A stretch of 64,000 nucleotides of DNA from an uncultured Pelagibacteraceae bacterium. GTDB taxonomy: Bacteria > Pseudomonadota > Alphaproteobacteria > Pelagibacterales > Pelagibacteraceae. The notes beneath the pieces are model-generated. The model was not told the DNA's origin, made no database searches, and was given only the letters and a program-made list of their open reading frames with translations. Location: assembly GCA_902601705.1 (NCBI GenBank), contig CACKNV010000004.1, forward strand, positions 1 to 64,000, in the 5' to 3' direction. Of the stretch, positions 51,233 to 59,472 are shown in pieces; the stretch's first letter is position 1; each line of letters starts with the position of its first letter. Position numbers and translations under genes: made by a program.

Positions 51233-51416
51233 GAATTTAAAATGCACAATTCTTAGATACCTCGCAAGTTTAATTTTATCGACAGTTGTTATCTACGCTA
51301 TCGTAATAGTTGCGGGAATGTTTGGTGCAGATTATGGTTTTTCTCCGGGTGATACGTTTATCATTTGGATTTTGATGGCCATCCTTATTAATCAAAGCGT
51401 TACTTGGAATAAATAG
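51231..51416 (+). CDS. Small membrane protein, unknown
   Basis: A 61-residue protein with two hydrophobic segments (about residues 10-31 and 41-55) separated by GADYGFSPGDTF. No family recognised. I chose ATG 51231 because the ORF track's longer start reads through antisense DedA sequence. It lies 5 nt before the winged-helix gene and likely forms an operon with it. Confidence 0.65.
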   Translation: MNLKCTILRYLASLILSTVVIYAIVIVAGMFGADYGFSPGDTFIIWILMAILINQSVTWNK

Positions 51417-51421
51417 TATTT

Positions 51422-52444
51422 ATGAGCAATCCTGTAGATATAAAAATTGCTCGTATAAATAAAAGTGAGAATGAAGGCAGGAGCATAGAAAAAGATAAAG
51501 TTCATGAAGTTTTTCAGCGAAACATCAATGAAAAATTGAAATCATTTTATAGACTACAACAAGACTGGGTAAACCGCGCTTATAAAAACTTTAACGACTT
51601 CGACACATATTTAATTTTAATGTATTTAATGAACAAGGTTTACATTAATTATTCAGATCGATTTCATTATATGTCAATGGAAGCCTTTTATGGTCAAGAC
51701 AAAGTAGGTATCGAAAAACTAAATTTAATTGAGATATCTAAAGATCTTAATATTCCAAAAGAAACAGTCAGACGGAAAGTTAATTATCTTCAATCTAATG
51801 ACATTATTATAAGATCTGGAAAATCAATCTTTTTAAATTCCAAAGGATTGGAAATCCAAAAACCCATGAGTACAATTGAAAATCTGTCCGGACTATTATC
51901 CAAACTTTCGATGCACTTATCCGCCGAAGACTGGTTTGGTCAACCATTAGAAAAAGAGGATATTAAAAAATTTATTATAGAGCACTTTACTGTAAGTTGG
52001 GAGTATTGGTATAGATTTCAAATACCTTATTTAGTGAGACATAGATCTTTTTTTGGAGATTTAGAGTCTTGGAACGTGTGGGGGTCAATTGGCTTAGTTC
52101 AAATTAGAGATTTAATAGAATCTATTGAAAATGATGTAACAAGAAAACCTGAAACATATGGGGATTTCTTTTTAGCTACTCTAAAACATAAGTCTAAACG
52201 AGGAATTAATGCTTCTTCAATTTCAGATATATCAGCCATACCAAGAGCCACAGTAATTCGAAAACTTAAGTCTTTGGAGAAAAATAAACAAATTATTAGA
52301 AATAAAAAACTAGAATATTCAATTGGAAATAATAAAGAGCATATGAAAGTAATAGGGGAAAACTACAGGATCAGTCAAAGGTCATTCAGTGAATATTGTA
52401 CTACAATGTTTAATTTGATGAAATTTTCAAAATTTAGTATTTAA
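51422..52444 (+). CDS. Protein with two winged-helix-type DNA-binding segments
   Basis: A 340-residue protein, family not recognised. One helix-turn-helix pattern lies at about residues 101-138 (LNLIEISKDLNIPKETVRRKVNYLQSNDIIIRSG). A second, similar one is at about 255-300 (RGINASSISDISAIPRATVIRKLKSLEKNKQIIRNKKLEYSI). The middle is rich in aromatic residues (WFGQPLEKEDI, WEYWYRFQIPYL). Likely a transcription regulator with duplicated domains; the ligand and targets are not known. The BASS-type transporter gene downstream (54-nt gap) is a possible target. Confidence 0.7.
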   Translation: MSNPVDIKIARINKSENEGRSIEKDKVHEVFQRNINEKLKSFYRLQQDWVNRAYKNFNDFDTYLILMYLMNKVYINYSDRFHYMSMEAFYGQDKVGIEKLNLIEISKDLNIPKETVRRKVNYLQSNDIIIRSGKSIFLNSKGLEIQKPMSTIENLSGLLSKLSMHLSAEDWFGQPLEKEDIKKFIIEHFTVSWEYWYRFQIPYLVRHRSFFGDLESWNVWGSIGLVQIRDLIESIENDVTRKPETYGDFFLATLKHKSKRGINASSISDISAIPRATVIRKLKSLEKNKQIIRNKKLEYSIGNNKEHMKVIGENYRISQRSFSEYCTTMFNLMKFSKFSI

Positions 52445-52498
52445 TAATTTTGTAACAAAAAAATGTTAAGTTAAGTCTTTAAGGTTTTTTATAAAATT

Positions 52499-53344
52499 AT
52501 GGAAATAGCAAAAACAATAGCCCCGGTGTGTTTGGCCATAATAATGTTCGGATTAGGTCTTGGCCTAACCGTAGCAGACTTTAAAAGAATAATTACAATC
52601 CCTAGAGATTTTATAGTAGGTTTTTTTGGTCAAGTTATCATACTTCCGATTATCGCTTTTATCTTAATTCATCTTATTTCAATGCCACCGGAAATAGCTC
52701 TTGGTGTAATGATAATTGCAGCAGCTCCAGGTGGAGTTACATCAAATATATTAACTAAATTTGCTAATGGAGATGTAGCACTTTCTGTAACGTTAACTGC
52801 AGTTGTAAGTTTAATATCTGTGATAACAGTTCCTTTAATTGTCTACAATTCAGCAAGTTTTCTTGGTTTTGAAATAACCAAAGAAATATCCATGATTAAT
52901 ATTGCTGCTAAAATGTTTTTTGTAGTAACTATTCCTGTTATTTTTGGCATGATTGTAAGAAGTTTAATGACAGATTTCATCGTGTCCAAAACTCTGTTAA
53001 TTCAAAGATTGTCAGTAATATTGTTTCTAATTGTCTTTATTTCTATTTGGGTTGAAGAGTGGGATAGAATTATAAGTTTTATAACTAGAGCAGGTTTAGT
53101 AGCTTTTATTTTAAACATCACAATGATTTTTATAGGTTACTATGTGGCTAAATTTTTAGCTTCAGGATTAGAACAAAGAAAATGTATTTCACTTGAATGC
53201 GGTTTACAAAATGGAACTTTAGCTGTTTTTGTAGCCACACAATTATTTGATGATATTGTGTTTATGGTGCCTACAGCAGCATATGCACTAATTATGTTCG
53301 TTACCTCTATTATTTTTGTTCTAATAGTAAGAAAAATAAATTAG
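52499..53344 (+). CDS. Bile acid:sodium symporter (BASS) family transporter
   Basis: A 281-residue protein with about nine to ten membrane segments. It shows GLGLTVADFKRI near the N terminus, the conserved IIAAAPGGVTSNILTKFANGDVALSVTLTAV and the later SLECGLQNGTLAVFVATQLF. BASS proteins are Na+-coupled carriers of organic acids. The substrate is not visible. The tRNA-Leu gene begins 13 nt downstream. Confidence 0.9.
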   Translation: MEIAKTIAPVCLAIIMFGLGLGLTVADFKRIITIPRDFIVGFFGQVIILPIIAFILIHLISMPPEIALGVMIIAAAPGGVTSNILTKFANGDVALSVTLTAVVSLISVITVPLIVYNSASFLGFEITKEISMINIAAKMFFVVTIPVIFGMIVRSLMTDFIVSKTLLIQRLSVILFLIVFISIWVEEWDRIISFITRAGLVAFILNITMIFIGYYVAKFLASGLEQRKCISLECGLQNGTLAVFVATQLFDDIVFMVPTAAYALIMFVTSIIFVLIVRKIN

Positions 53345-53357
53345 ATTATTTTAAATT

Positions 53358-53444
53358 GGGCGAATGGTGGAACTGGTAGACGCGCCGGACTCAAAATCCG
53401 GTGGTAGCAATACCTTGAGAGTTCGAGTCTCTCTTCGCCCACCA
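53358..53444 (+). tRNA. tRNA-Leu (CAA anticodon)
   Basis: An 87-nt class II tRNA. The acceptor stem pairs GGGCGAA with TTCGCCC. The anticodon arm is CCGGA-CTCAAAA-TCCGG, giving anticodon CAA (reads UUG). A long variable arm (GGTAGCAATACC) is typical of tRNA-Leu. The T arm is GAGAG-TTCGAGT-CTCTC and the 3' CCA is encoded. It is 4 nt from the start codon of the following gene. Confidence 0.97.
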
Positions 53445-53448
53445 AGTT

Positions 53449-55125
53449 ATGGAAATAGATAAACTAAATAGTCTAGTAGAATTATACTTTAAAAAGTGTG
53501 AAGAGGTTGATCCTAATAAGCCTTTTTTAAAATGGTTAAAACCAGGAAAACCAACTTATAGTTGGGGGGAAATAAAAGATAGAATTTTTAAACTTTCATC
53601 AAAAATTAAATTACTAATTAAAGAGGGAGATCGCTGTTTAATATTATCTGAGAATAGACCTTATTGGTTGATATCAGATCTTGCCGTGATGAATGCAGGA
53701 GGAATATCTGTTCCAATTTTTACAACATATTCATCAAATGATTATGAGTATATTTTAAATGACTGTAAGCCATCTTTAATAATTGTTTCAAATAATGATC
53801 AATTTAAAAAAATAAAAAAACACGTTAATTTAAGTGAACAAAAATTAATCTCTTTTGAAGAGATAGATGCTGACAGTTTATTAATTCAAAATATACTTAA
53901 AGACAAAAATTATAAAAAAGAGATTAATAAAAAATTAAAAAGAAATATGCCTGCATGTATAATTTATACATCAGGAACATCAGGAAATCCTAAAGGAGTA
54001 ATTTTAAGTCACGGTGGTATCTTATCTAATTGCGAGGGAGCTGTTGAGTTACTTGAAACCTTGACTAAAAAAAAAGATCCTACTTTTTTAACTTGGCTAC
54101 CCTTATCACATTCTTATGAACACACTGTTCAATTTATACAAATTATCGTAGGTGCTAAAGTTTTCTATGCAGAAAGCTTAGAAAAATTAATTTCAAATAT
54201 GGGTGTTGCTAAACCAACTATAATGACTGCAGTTCCAAGATTTTACCAAAATCTTTTTACAAAAATAAACATGAATTTTGAAAAACAAAAAGGTCTCAAA
54301 AAAAAATTAATAAAACAAACCTTGAGTTTAGGCATCAAATTATTAAAAAAAGAGAAATTACGTGTAAGTGATGAAATAATAAATTTTTTTTGTGAAAAAC
54401 TAGTAAGAAAAAAAATTAGAGGTCAATTTGGAGGAAATCTTCAGGCCTTCGTTTCTGGTGGGGGAGCGTTAGATCAAAAAATAGGAGAATTTTTAAATGC
54501 TATAGGATTACCTACTTTACAAGGCTATGGTCTAACGGAAGCTTCTCCAGTTGTAAGTTGTAATTTACCTAATTTAGTTAAGGTTGAATCAGTTGGTCCT
54601 CCATTCAGAACAAATAAAGTAAAAATTGCTGAAGATGGAGAAATACTAATTAAGGGTGAAAATGTGATGCTGGGCTATTGGAATCTTAAAGAAGAGACAG
54701 AAAAAGTGATTAAAGATGGTTGGTTGCATACAGGAGATATTGGTGAGTTTGATGAAAATAATTATTTAAAAATAACAGATAGAAAAAAAGATATAATTGT
54801 AAATTTAGGAGGTGATAATATTTCACCAAGCAAGATTGAAAATATTTTATGTTTAAACGAATTTATCAAACAATCTTTTGTTTATGGAGACAAAAAAAAT
54901 TATTTAGTAGCAATAATAGTCACTGAAAAAGAAATTAATAAAGAAAAAATTAAACTTATAATTGAAAATATTAACAAAAGTTTAACTTTGATAGAAAAAA
55001 TTAAAAAATTTGTTTTAATTCATGAAGAATTTACAATTGAAAACAGAATGTTAACACCAACTTTAAAGTTAAAAAGAAAAGAAATAATTAAAAATTATAA
55101 ACAACAATTAGAAAATCTTTATTAA
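53449..55125 (+). CDS. AMP-forming long-chain acyl-CoA synthetase
   Basis: Adenylates a fatty acid and ligates it to CoA. The 558 residues show the AMP-binding motif IIYTSGTSGNPKGVILSH (about residues 171-188), the FVSGGGALDQKIGEF and QGYGLTEASPVVSCN segments, and the DGWLHTGDIGEFDENNYLKITDRKKDIIVNLGGDNISP C-terminal hinge region. Matches long-chain (FadD/FAA-like) synthetases. The ATG lies 4 nt after the tRNA CCA and no ribosome-binding site fits in between, so the mature message may be leaderless. Confidence 0.9.
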   Translation: MEIDKLNSLVELYFKKCEEVDPNKPFLKWLKPGKPTYSWGEIKDRIFKLSSKIKLLIKEGDRCLILSENRPYWLISDLAVMNAGGISVPIFTTYSSNDYEYILNDCKPSLIIVSNNDQFKKIKKHVNLSEQKLISFEEIDADSLLIQNILKDKNYKKEINKKLKRNMPACIIYTSGTSGNPKGVILSHGGILSNCEGAVELLETLTKKKDPTFLTWLPLSHSYEHTVQFIQIIVGAKVFYAESLEKLISNMGVAKPTIMTAVPRFYQNLFTKINMNFEKQKGLKKKLIKQTLSLGIKLLKKEKLRVSDEIINFFCEKLVRKKIRGQFGGNLQAFVSGGGALDQKIGEFLNAIGLPTLQGYGLTEASPVVSCNLPNLVKVESVGPPFRTNKVKIAEDGEILIKGENVMLGYWNLKEETEKVIKDGWLHTGDIGEFDENNYLKITDRKKDIIVNLGGDNISPSKIENILCLNEFIKQSFVYGDKKNYLVAIIVTEKEINKEKIKLIIENINKSLTLIEKIKKFVLIHEEFTIENRMLTPTLKLKRKEIIKNYKQQLENLY

Positions 55126-55131
55126 TTTAAC

Positions 55132-55184
55132 AAAAAAAGTTAAATAACTTGCTTAAAAAAACATTGATATTGCTAACTTTTTTT
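55132..55184 (+). terminator. Possible weak terminator after the acyl-CoA synthetase gene
   Basis: AAAAAAAGTTA at 55132-55142 can pair perfectly with TAACTTTTTTT at 55174-55184, an 11-bp AT-rich stem with a 31-nt loop and a T7 end. The GC content of the stem is very low, so it is only a weak candidate. Confidence 0.3.
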
Positions 55185-55255
55185 AAATTTTATTAAAATT
55201 AAAAAAATTAATAAAAAAATTAAATTTTGAATCTATTTCACAAATTAATTTATGT

Positions 55256-55283
55256 TTGACATGAATCTTTTAATAATTAATGT
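55256..55283 (+). promoter_or_regulatory. Candidate promoter of the 22-residue basic peptide gene
   Basis: Perfect -35 TTGACA, 16-nt spacer, then TAATGT as a poor -10. The only other TTGACA-type box before this gene was not found. It is about 50 nt before the peptide's start codon. Confidence 0.45.
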
Positions 55284-55333
55284 TTAATTAACAAACGAAT
55301 CATTAAGATTTGTTTAACAACAAGGGAGAAAAG

Positions 55334-55402
55334 ATGGCTAAAAGAAGAAAAAAAGCTAAGAAAAAGAAAAAAGCTAAAAAGAGAAGAAGAAAAAGAAGAT
55401 AG
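55334..55402 (+). CDS. 22-residue polycationic peptide (18 of 22 residues Lys/Arg)
   Basis: An ATG at 55334 opens MAKRRKKAKKKKKAKKRRRK-RR and a TAG stop at 55402; it is too short for the ORF track. Eleven Lys and seven Arg alternate with Ala as repeated K/R blocks. A strong AAGGGAG site lies 5 nt before the ATG, an apparent promoter is upstream, and a strong intrinsic terminator follows 14 nt after the stop. This makes translation likely despite the low complexity. It recalls other tiny basic ribosome-associated proteins such as eL41 or bS22 in composition only. Nucleic acid or ribosome binding is inference; I know no named family for it. Confidence 0.7.
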   Translation: MAKRRKKAKKKKKAKKRRRKRR

Positions 55403-55416
55403 TTTTCTCTTTTATT

Positions 55417-55456
55417 AAACGCCCTTTTTAACTATTTTAAAAAGGGCGTTTTTTTT
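55417..55456 (+). terminator. Strong intrinsic terminator after the polycationic peptide
   Basis: AAACGCCCTTTTTA at 55417-55430 pairs with TAAAAAGGGCGTTT at 55438-55451, a perfect 14-bp stem with a 7-nt loop, followed by T8 on the plus strand. The minus-strand tail is poorer in T. It also overlaps the end of carD. Confidence 0.9.
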
Positions 55457-56120
55457 ATTCTGCACTTTCTGAAATATTAGTTCTTCCTAAAGCTTTATCC
55501 ATTTTTTTTTGAACATCGTCTGAACTTATTTTTAGGACTGCTTCGAATTCTGATTTCAGTCTTTCATAGGCCTTTTCAAATAACTGTCTCTCAGAATAGG
55601 ACTGATCTGCAATGATATCCGTATTTTTATTTAGGTCTTTTACCACTTCGGCTAATTCATAGATTTTACCAGAATTAATTTTTTGATCATATTCTTGAGC
55701 TCTTCTGCTCCACATAGTCCTTTTAATTTTAGGTTTTGTTTTTAAAATCGAGATACATTTATTAATTTGATTTATAGAAGCAATAGGTCTTAATTTTGAT
55801 TGTTGATTTATAGGAACAGTTAAAGTTAATTTTTCTTTTTCAACTAATATTTTATAAAACTGAATATCTATCTCACCAATTTTTGCTTTTTCAATAGCTG
55901 TAATTTTACCAACCCCATGTTTTGGGTAAACTACAAAATCTTTCAAATTATAAATTCGCTTTTCAGTAGGCTGTTTCTTTATTTTTTTTATTTCCGGTTT
56001 TTCATCAGTGCCAGGAATAGCACTCTTTTTTTCAGTTATTTTTGAAGGAAGTTTTACTTTTGAACGTAATTTTACTTTTTTTATTTTTTTTACTTTTTTC
56101 GACTTTTTCTTTTTTGGCAT
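55455..56120 (-). CDS. carD: CarD-family transcription regulator with Lys-rich N-terminal extension
   Basis: A CarD/CdnL-type RNA polymerase-binding protein that stabilises open promoter complexes. The RNAP-interaction domain is KDFVVYPKHGVGKITAIEKAKIGEIDIQFYKILVEKEKLTLTVPI (about residues 59-103); the C-terminal helical DNA-binding part includes MWSRRAQEYDQKINSGKIYELAEVVKDL. The first 55 residues (PKKKKSKKVKKIKKVKLRSK...) form a lysine-rich, probably disordered extension. Last gene of the helicase-terB-fdxA-carD set, a typical alphaproteobacterial grouping. Confidence 0.92.
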   Translation of the reverse strand: MPKKKKSKKVKKIKKVKLRSKVKLPSKITEKKSAIPGTDEKPEIKKIKKQPTEKRIYNLKDFVVYPKHGVGKITAIEKAKIGEIDIQFYKILVEKEKLTLTVPINQQSKLRPIASINQINKCISILKTKPKIKRTMWSRRAQEYDQKINSGKIYELAEVVKDLNKNTDIIADQSYSERQLFEKAYERLKSEFEAVLKISSDDVQKKMDKALGRTNISESAE

Positions 56121-56122
56121 AT

Positions 56123-56464
56123 TTATTTTCCAGGTTTTTCTGAAAAGTATTTATCATACTTATCTTTTATATTTCTATATTTTTCATGTTCTTCCATAGG
56201 CTCTTTTTTTTTTGTGATATTAGGCCATATTGCAGAAAACTTTTTATTAAGCAACAACCATTTCTCTATGTCTTTTACGCTTTCGTCTGTATCAGCTTTT
56301 ATTGCATCTAATGGACACTCGGGTTCACAAACTCCACAATCAATACATTCATCAGGATTGATTGCTAAAAAATTTTCTCCCTCATAAAAACAGTCTACAG
56401 GACAAACCTCTACACAGTCAGTTAGTTTACATTTTATACATTCATCTTTTACAATATAAGTCAT
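56123..56464 (-). CDS. fdxA: Ferredoxin of the FdxA (7Fe/8Fe) type
   Basis: A 113-residue ferredoxin with two cluster-binding regions: [18 protein letters not shown] and [16 protein letters not shown]. The spacing in the first motif is that of 3Fe-4S/4Fe-4S ferredoxins. The C-terminal extension ([19 protein letters not shown]) is typical of alphaproteobacterial FdxA. Overlaps the upstream terB-like gene by 4 nt and sits 2 nt before carD. Confidence 0.95.
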   Translation of the reverse strand: MTYIVKDECIKCKLTDCVEVCPVDCFYEGENFLAINPDECIDCGVCEPECPLDAIKADTDESVKDIEKWLLLNKKFSAIWPNITKKKEPMEEHEKYRNIKDKYDKYFSEKPGK

Positions 56465-56850
56465 TTGTTATTCATTATTTGAAGTTTGATTTCTGCACTC
56501 TCTTTGTCAGGAAAATATATGAGCCCGCATATTCTGCGCATCAAATTAGACTCGTATTGATCAACAGTGTTATCTGAAATAATTACTTTCCAAAGGTGAG
56601 CAATAATATCTTTTTTAATTTCTAAAGATTTTTGTTTTATAATATTGGTGTAATTTAAAAGTTGATTTGAGTTTCTTTCTATTTCTTCAGCTTTTTTTAA
56701 TATTTCATTAGAATCATCAGTTTCTAAATATGATTTAATAAAATCTTTAACCAACTCTTTCTCATGACTTGAATAGATCTCGTCTATATTTGCGGCATGC
56801 ACAAGTAATGCAGAAATTCCGATTACACTCTCTTTATCTAATTTTTTCAT
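56461..56850 (-). CDS. TerB-like helical protein
   Basis: A 129-residue all-helical protein with acidic residues: [31 protein letters not shown] near the N terminus and [30 protein letters not shown] near the C terminus. This resembles the tellurite-resistance TerB (DUF533-like) fold, which may bind metal. The biochemical role is not known. In related genomes an S4-domain RNA-binding gene is often found between the helicase and fdxA; here this gene takes that place. Confidence 0.72.
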   Translation of the reverse strand: MKKLDKESVIGISALLVHAANIDEIYSSHEKELVKDFIKSYLETDDSNEILKKAEEIERNSNQLLNYTNIIKQKSLEIKKDIIAHLWKVIISDNTVDQYESNLMRRICGLIYFPDKESAEIKLQIMNNK

Positions 56851-59316
56851 TTATTTAATATTTAAAGAGAGAAGCTTATTAAATGGATTTTCTTTTTTGT
56901 CAAATCGTATTATTTTCTCTCTTTTCTTTTTTTCGCCTTTAAAAATGTAAGTATCTAAAGCCTTATCCTTTTTATAATTCATATAAGTCATAAGTTTATA
57001 AAAATTTTCCTTAGAGCAACCTACTAGATTCATCATTTCGGCATTAATTTTAAATTTTTTATCTTTTGTATTTTCAATAATTTTAAGAAATAATTTTTCT
57101 AAAATATCTATTCTGACAAAAAATTCTCTAAATTTTTCAAAACCGCATAACAAAAGAAAATTTTTATTAAAAGTGTTTCCAATTAAAAAATTTAATCCTG
57201 ATTTGGGGATTATATTCTTATCGGATAAATTATTAAATATTTTCCATAAACCAATCCTAAACTCGACTGCTTTTGGTTTAAGCATCTTAGGTAAATAAAT
57301 ATGATATCTTCCAATTTTTATACCCATCCCCCATAATTTTTTTCTTTCCTCGCTAGGGATTAATTTGACAATCTTATTTACCTCACTTCTTTTGACCACT
57401 CCATTATTCTCATATAGCTGAAATAATAACCCTCTTAAGTATTGATTGGATATTTTATGTTTATTTAATTTGATTAAATCACCTAATACGACATTTATGT
57501 GATTTGATAACCATTTATTTAAAAATATAATTAATTTTGATTTAGACTCTGCGTTTAATGATTCATCAGAAATGATATCAATATCTGGACTTAAATAATC
57601 ATTTCCCTTTTTCAATCTTGCTATTGGATTATTTTTCCAAATAATTTTTCCAGAGTTATCAAGCTCAATTTCAGCTTTAGTTAAAATTTCATTAACTCTT
57701 TTAACCAATTCTTCTTCTACACCTTTTCTGGCTGCTTTTTTAATTGATTTAATGTCAGTATCTAGTGTTTTAGAGGTAACCTCGATTAAAAATTTTAGGC
57801 CTTTAAGTTCACCTACTAACTGTCCATCAATAAAAATTTTGTTTTCATTATTTATTTCAGTATTTAAAATAAGGTCTTGTTTAAGACTTCTTGATAAAAT
57901 GCTGATTTTTTTGTCAATAAAACTTTTTGTTAATTCATCATGAAGTTTATCCGATAGCTTATCTTCTATACTTTTAGTTAGTTGAACCCAATAATCTGAG
58001 TTTTCTACCCAATTTTTTTTGTTTGCAACGTAGGACCAAGTTCTAACATTTGAAAGTCTGTGAGATAATAAATCTACATTACCGTGATCTTTCTCTAAAC
58101 CTTTTAATTGTTCTTTCATAAATGAGCTTGGTATCCTCTTTTTTCGAGTAGATAAGAATTGAAATACTTTATCAATAATATTTATGTGTTGACCGTATGC
58201 TTTCTTTTCAAAATCCGGTATTTGACAACATTCCCATAACAACTCTAAATTTTGATGATAAATAATATTGTTTGCTCCTTTTTTTAAGAAAAATCTTAAA
58301 ACACTTTCATCAAGTGAGTCATTAGTTCTTAAAAGATTTTTTCTAGGTGGTCTTAGTTCTAATGTAGCAATCAAATTTTTAGGATTTTTAAAGTCTAATT
58401 TGGAATTTCTCCAATAAATTGATTTAGTCTCTGGTAATTGATGTTTTTCAATCTTTTCTATTTCATCCGAATTCAAAGTTTCACAATCTCCTGTAGTACC
58501 AAATCCACCATCATTTTTATATCTACCAGCACGACCTGCTATTTGAGACATTTCAATAAGATTAAGTCTTCTAGTTTTTTTTCCATCAAATTTTTTTAAA
58601 TTTGAAAAATAAATTTCATTAATATCCATATTCAAACCCATACCTATAGCATCAGTTGCTATTAAATAGTCTACATCTCCTGATTGATATAAGCCAACTT
58701 GTGAATTTCTAGTTTTTGGGCTTAATGATCCCATTATTACAGCGGCTCCACCTTTTTGTCTTCTAACAAGTTCTGCAATCGCATAAACTTCCTCAATAGA
58801 AAAAGCTATAATTGCAACCTTACGCTCTAGTCTAGATATCTTTTTAATACCCGAGTAACTTAATTTTGAGTATCTTTCTTTATTTTCGAAATCAACATTG
58901 TCAACTAATTCTTTGATAATGTTAGCCATAACTTGAGAGCCAAGAAACATAGTTAACTTCTTTCCACGCGACTCCAATAATCGCTCAGTGAAAATATGGC
59001 CTCTTTCTCTATCTGCACACATTTGTATTTCATCAATTGCTATAAAATCTACTATTTTATCTTTAGGCATAGACTCCACAGTACAAATAAAATAACTGGC
59101 TGTGCTTGGGATAATTTTTTCCTCCCCTGTTATCAAGGCAACTTTATCTACTCCAACTTTAATTACACATTTATCGTATACTTCTCTTGCAAGAAGCCTT
59201 AATGGTAAACCAAAAATACCAGTTTCAAATTCCAACATTTTTTCAATAGCCACATAAGTCTTTCCAGTATTTGTTGGTCCTAATAGTGCTATGATTTTTG
59301 AAGAATAAGCATTCAT
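56851..59316 (-). CDS. Suv3-like ATP-dependent RNA helicase
   Basis: An 821-residue DExH helicase related to mitochondrial SUV3. It shows the Walker A motif ALLGPTNTGKTYVAIEKML, DEIQMCADRERGHIFTERLLESRG (Walker B variant), GSLSPKTRNSQVGLYQSGDVDYLIATDAIGMGLNM, and QIAGRAGRYKNDGGFG (motif VI). A long C-terminal region follows. Mitochondrial SUV3 works in RNA decay; the bacterial homologue is not well characterised. The terB-like gene abuts its stop. Confidence 0.92.
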   Translation of the reverse strand: MNAYSSKIIALLGPTNTGKTYVAIEKMLEFETGIFGLPLRLLAREVYDKCVIKVGVDKVALITGEEKIIPSTASYFICTVESMPKDKIVDFIAIDEIQMCADRERGHIFTERLLESRGKKLTMFLGSQVMANIIKELVDNVDFENKERYSKLSYSGIKKISRLERKVAIIAFSIEEVYAIAELVRRQKGGAAVIMGSLSPKTRNSQVGLYQSGDVDYLIATDAIGMGLNMDINEIYFSNLKKFDGKKTRRLNLIEMSQIAGRAGRYKNDGGFGTTGDCETLNSDEIEKIEKHQLPETKSIYWRNSKLDFKNPKNLIATLELRPPRKNLLRTNDSLDESVLRFFLKKGANNIIYHQNLELLWECCQIPDFEKKAYGQHINIIDKVFQFLSTRKKRIPSSFMKEQLKGLEKDHGNVDLLSHRLSNVRTWSYVANKKNWVENSDYWVQLTKSIEDKLSDKLHDELTKSFIDKKISILSRSLKQDLILNTEINNENKIFIDGQLVGELKGLKFLIEVTSKTLDTDIKSIKKAARKGVEEELVKRVNEILTKAEIELDNSGKIIWKNNPIARLKKGNDYLSPDIDIISDESLNAESKSKLIIFLNKWLSNHINVVLGDLIKLNKHKISNQYLRGLLFQLYENNGVVKRSEVNKIVKLIPSEERKKLWGMGIKIGRYHIYLPKMLKPKAVEFRIGLWKIFNNLSDKNIIPKSGLNFLIGNTFNKNFLLLCGFEKFREFFVRIDILEKLFLKIIENTKDKKFKINAEMMNLVGCSKENFYKLMTYMNYKKDKALDTYIFKGEKKKREKIIRFDKKENPFNKLLSLNIK

Positions 59317-59472
59317 ATTTGTGTTAGATAATTTTTTTTATACTATATGTAGATCAAAGTTGAGAACAAAATAGGATTAAAACATGACCGAATCGTTTTG
59401 TCAAATGTTCCGATTTTATAATTGATTTGACTTATAATACTTGGTCCCCGTATAGGTAATTTAAAGTTAAAA
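59317..59472. promoter_or_regulatory. Divergent intergenic region, helicase / aminotransferase
   Basis: 156 nt holding two TATAAT boxes on the plus strand (59417-59422 and 59433-59438), which could be -10 elements for the aminotransferase gene. Neither has a good -35 at the correct spacing. The short GC-rich segment TTGGTCCCCGTATAGG before the ATG would be the leader. No RNA gene was recognised. Confidence 0.4.
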
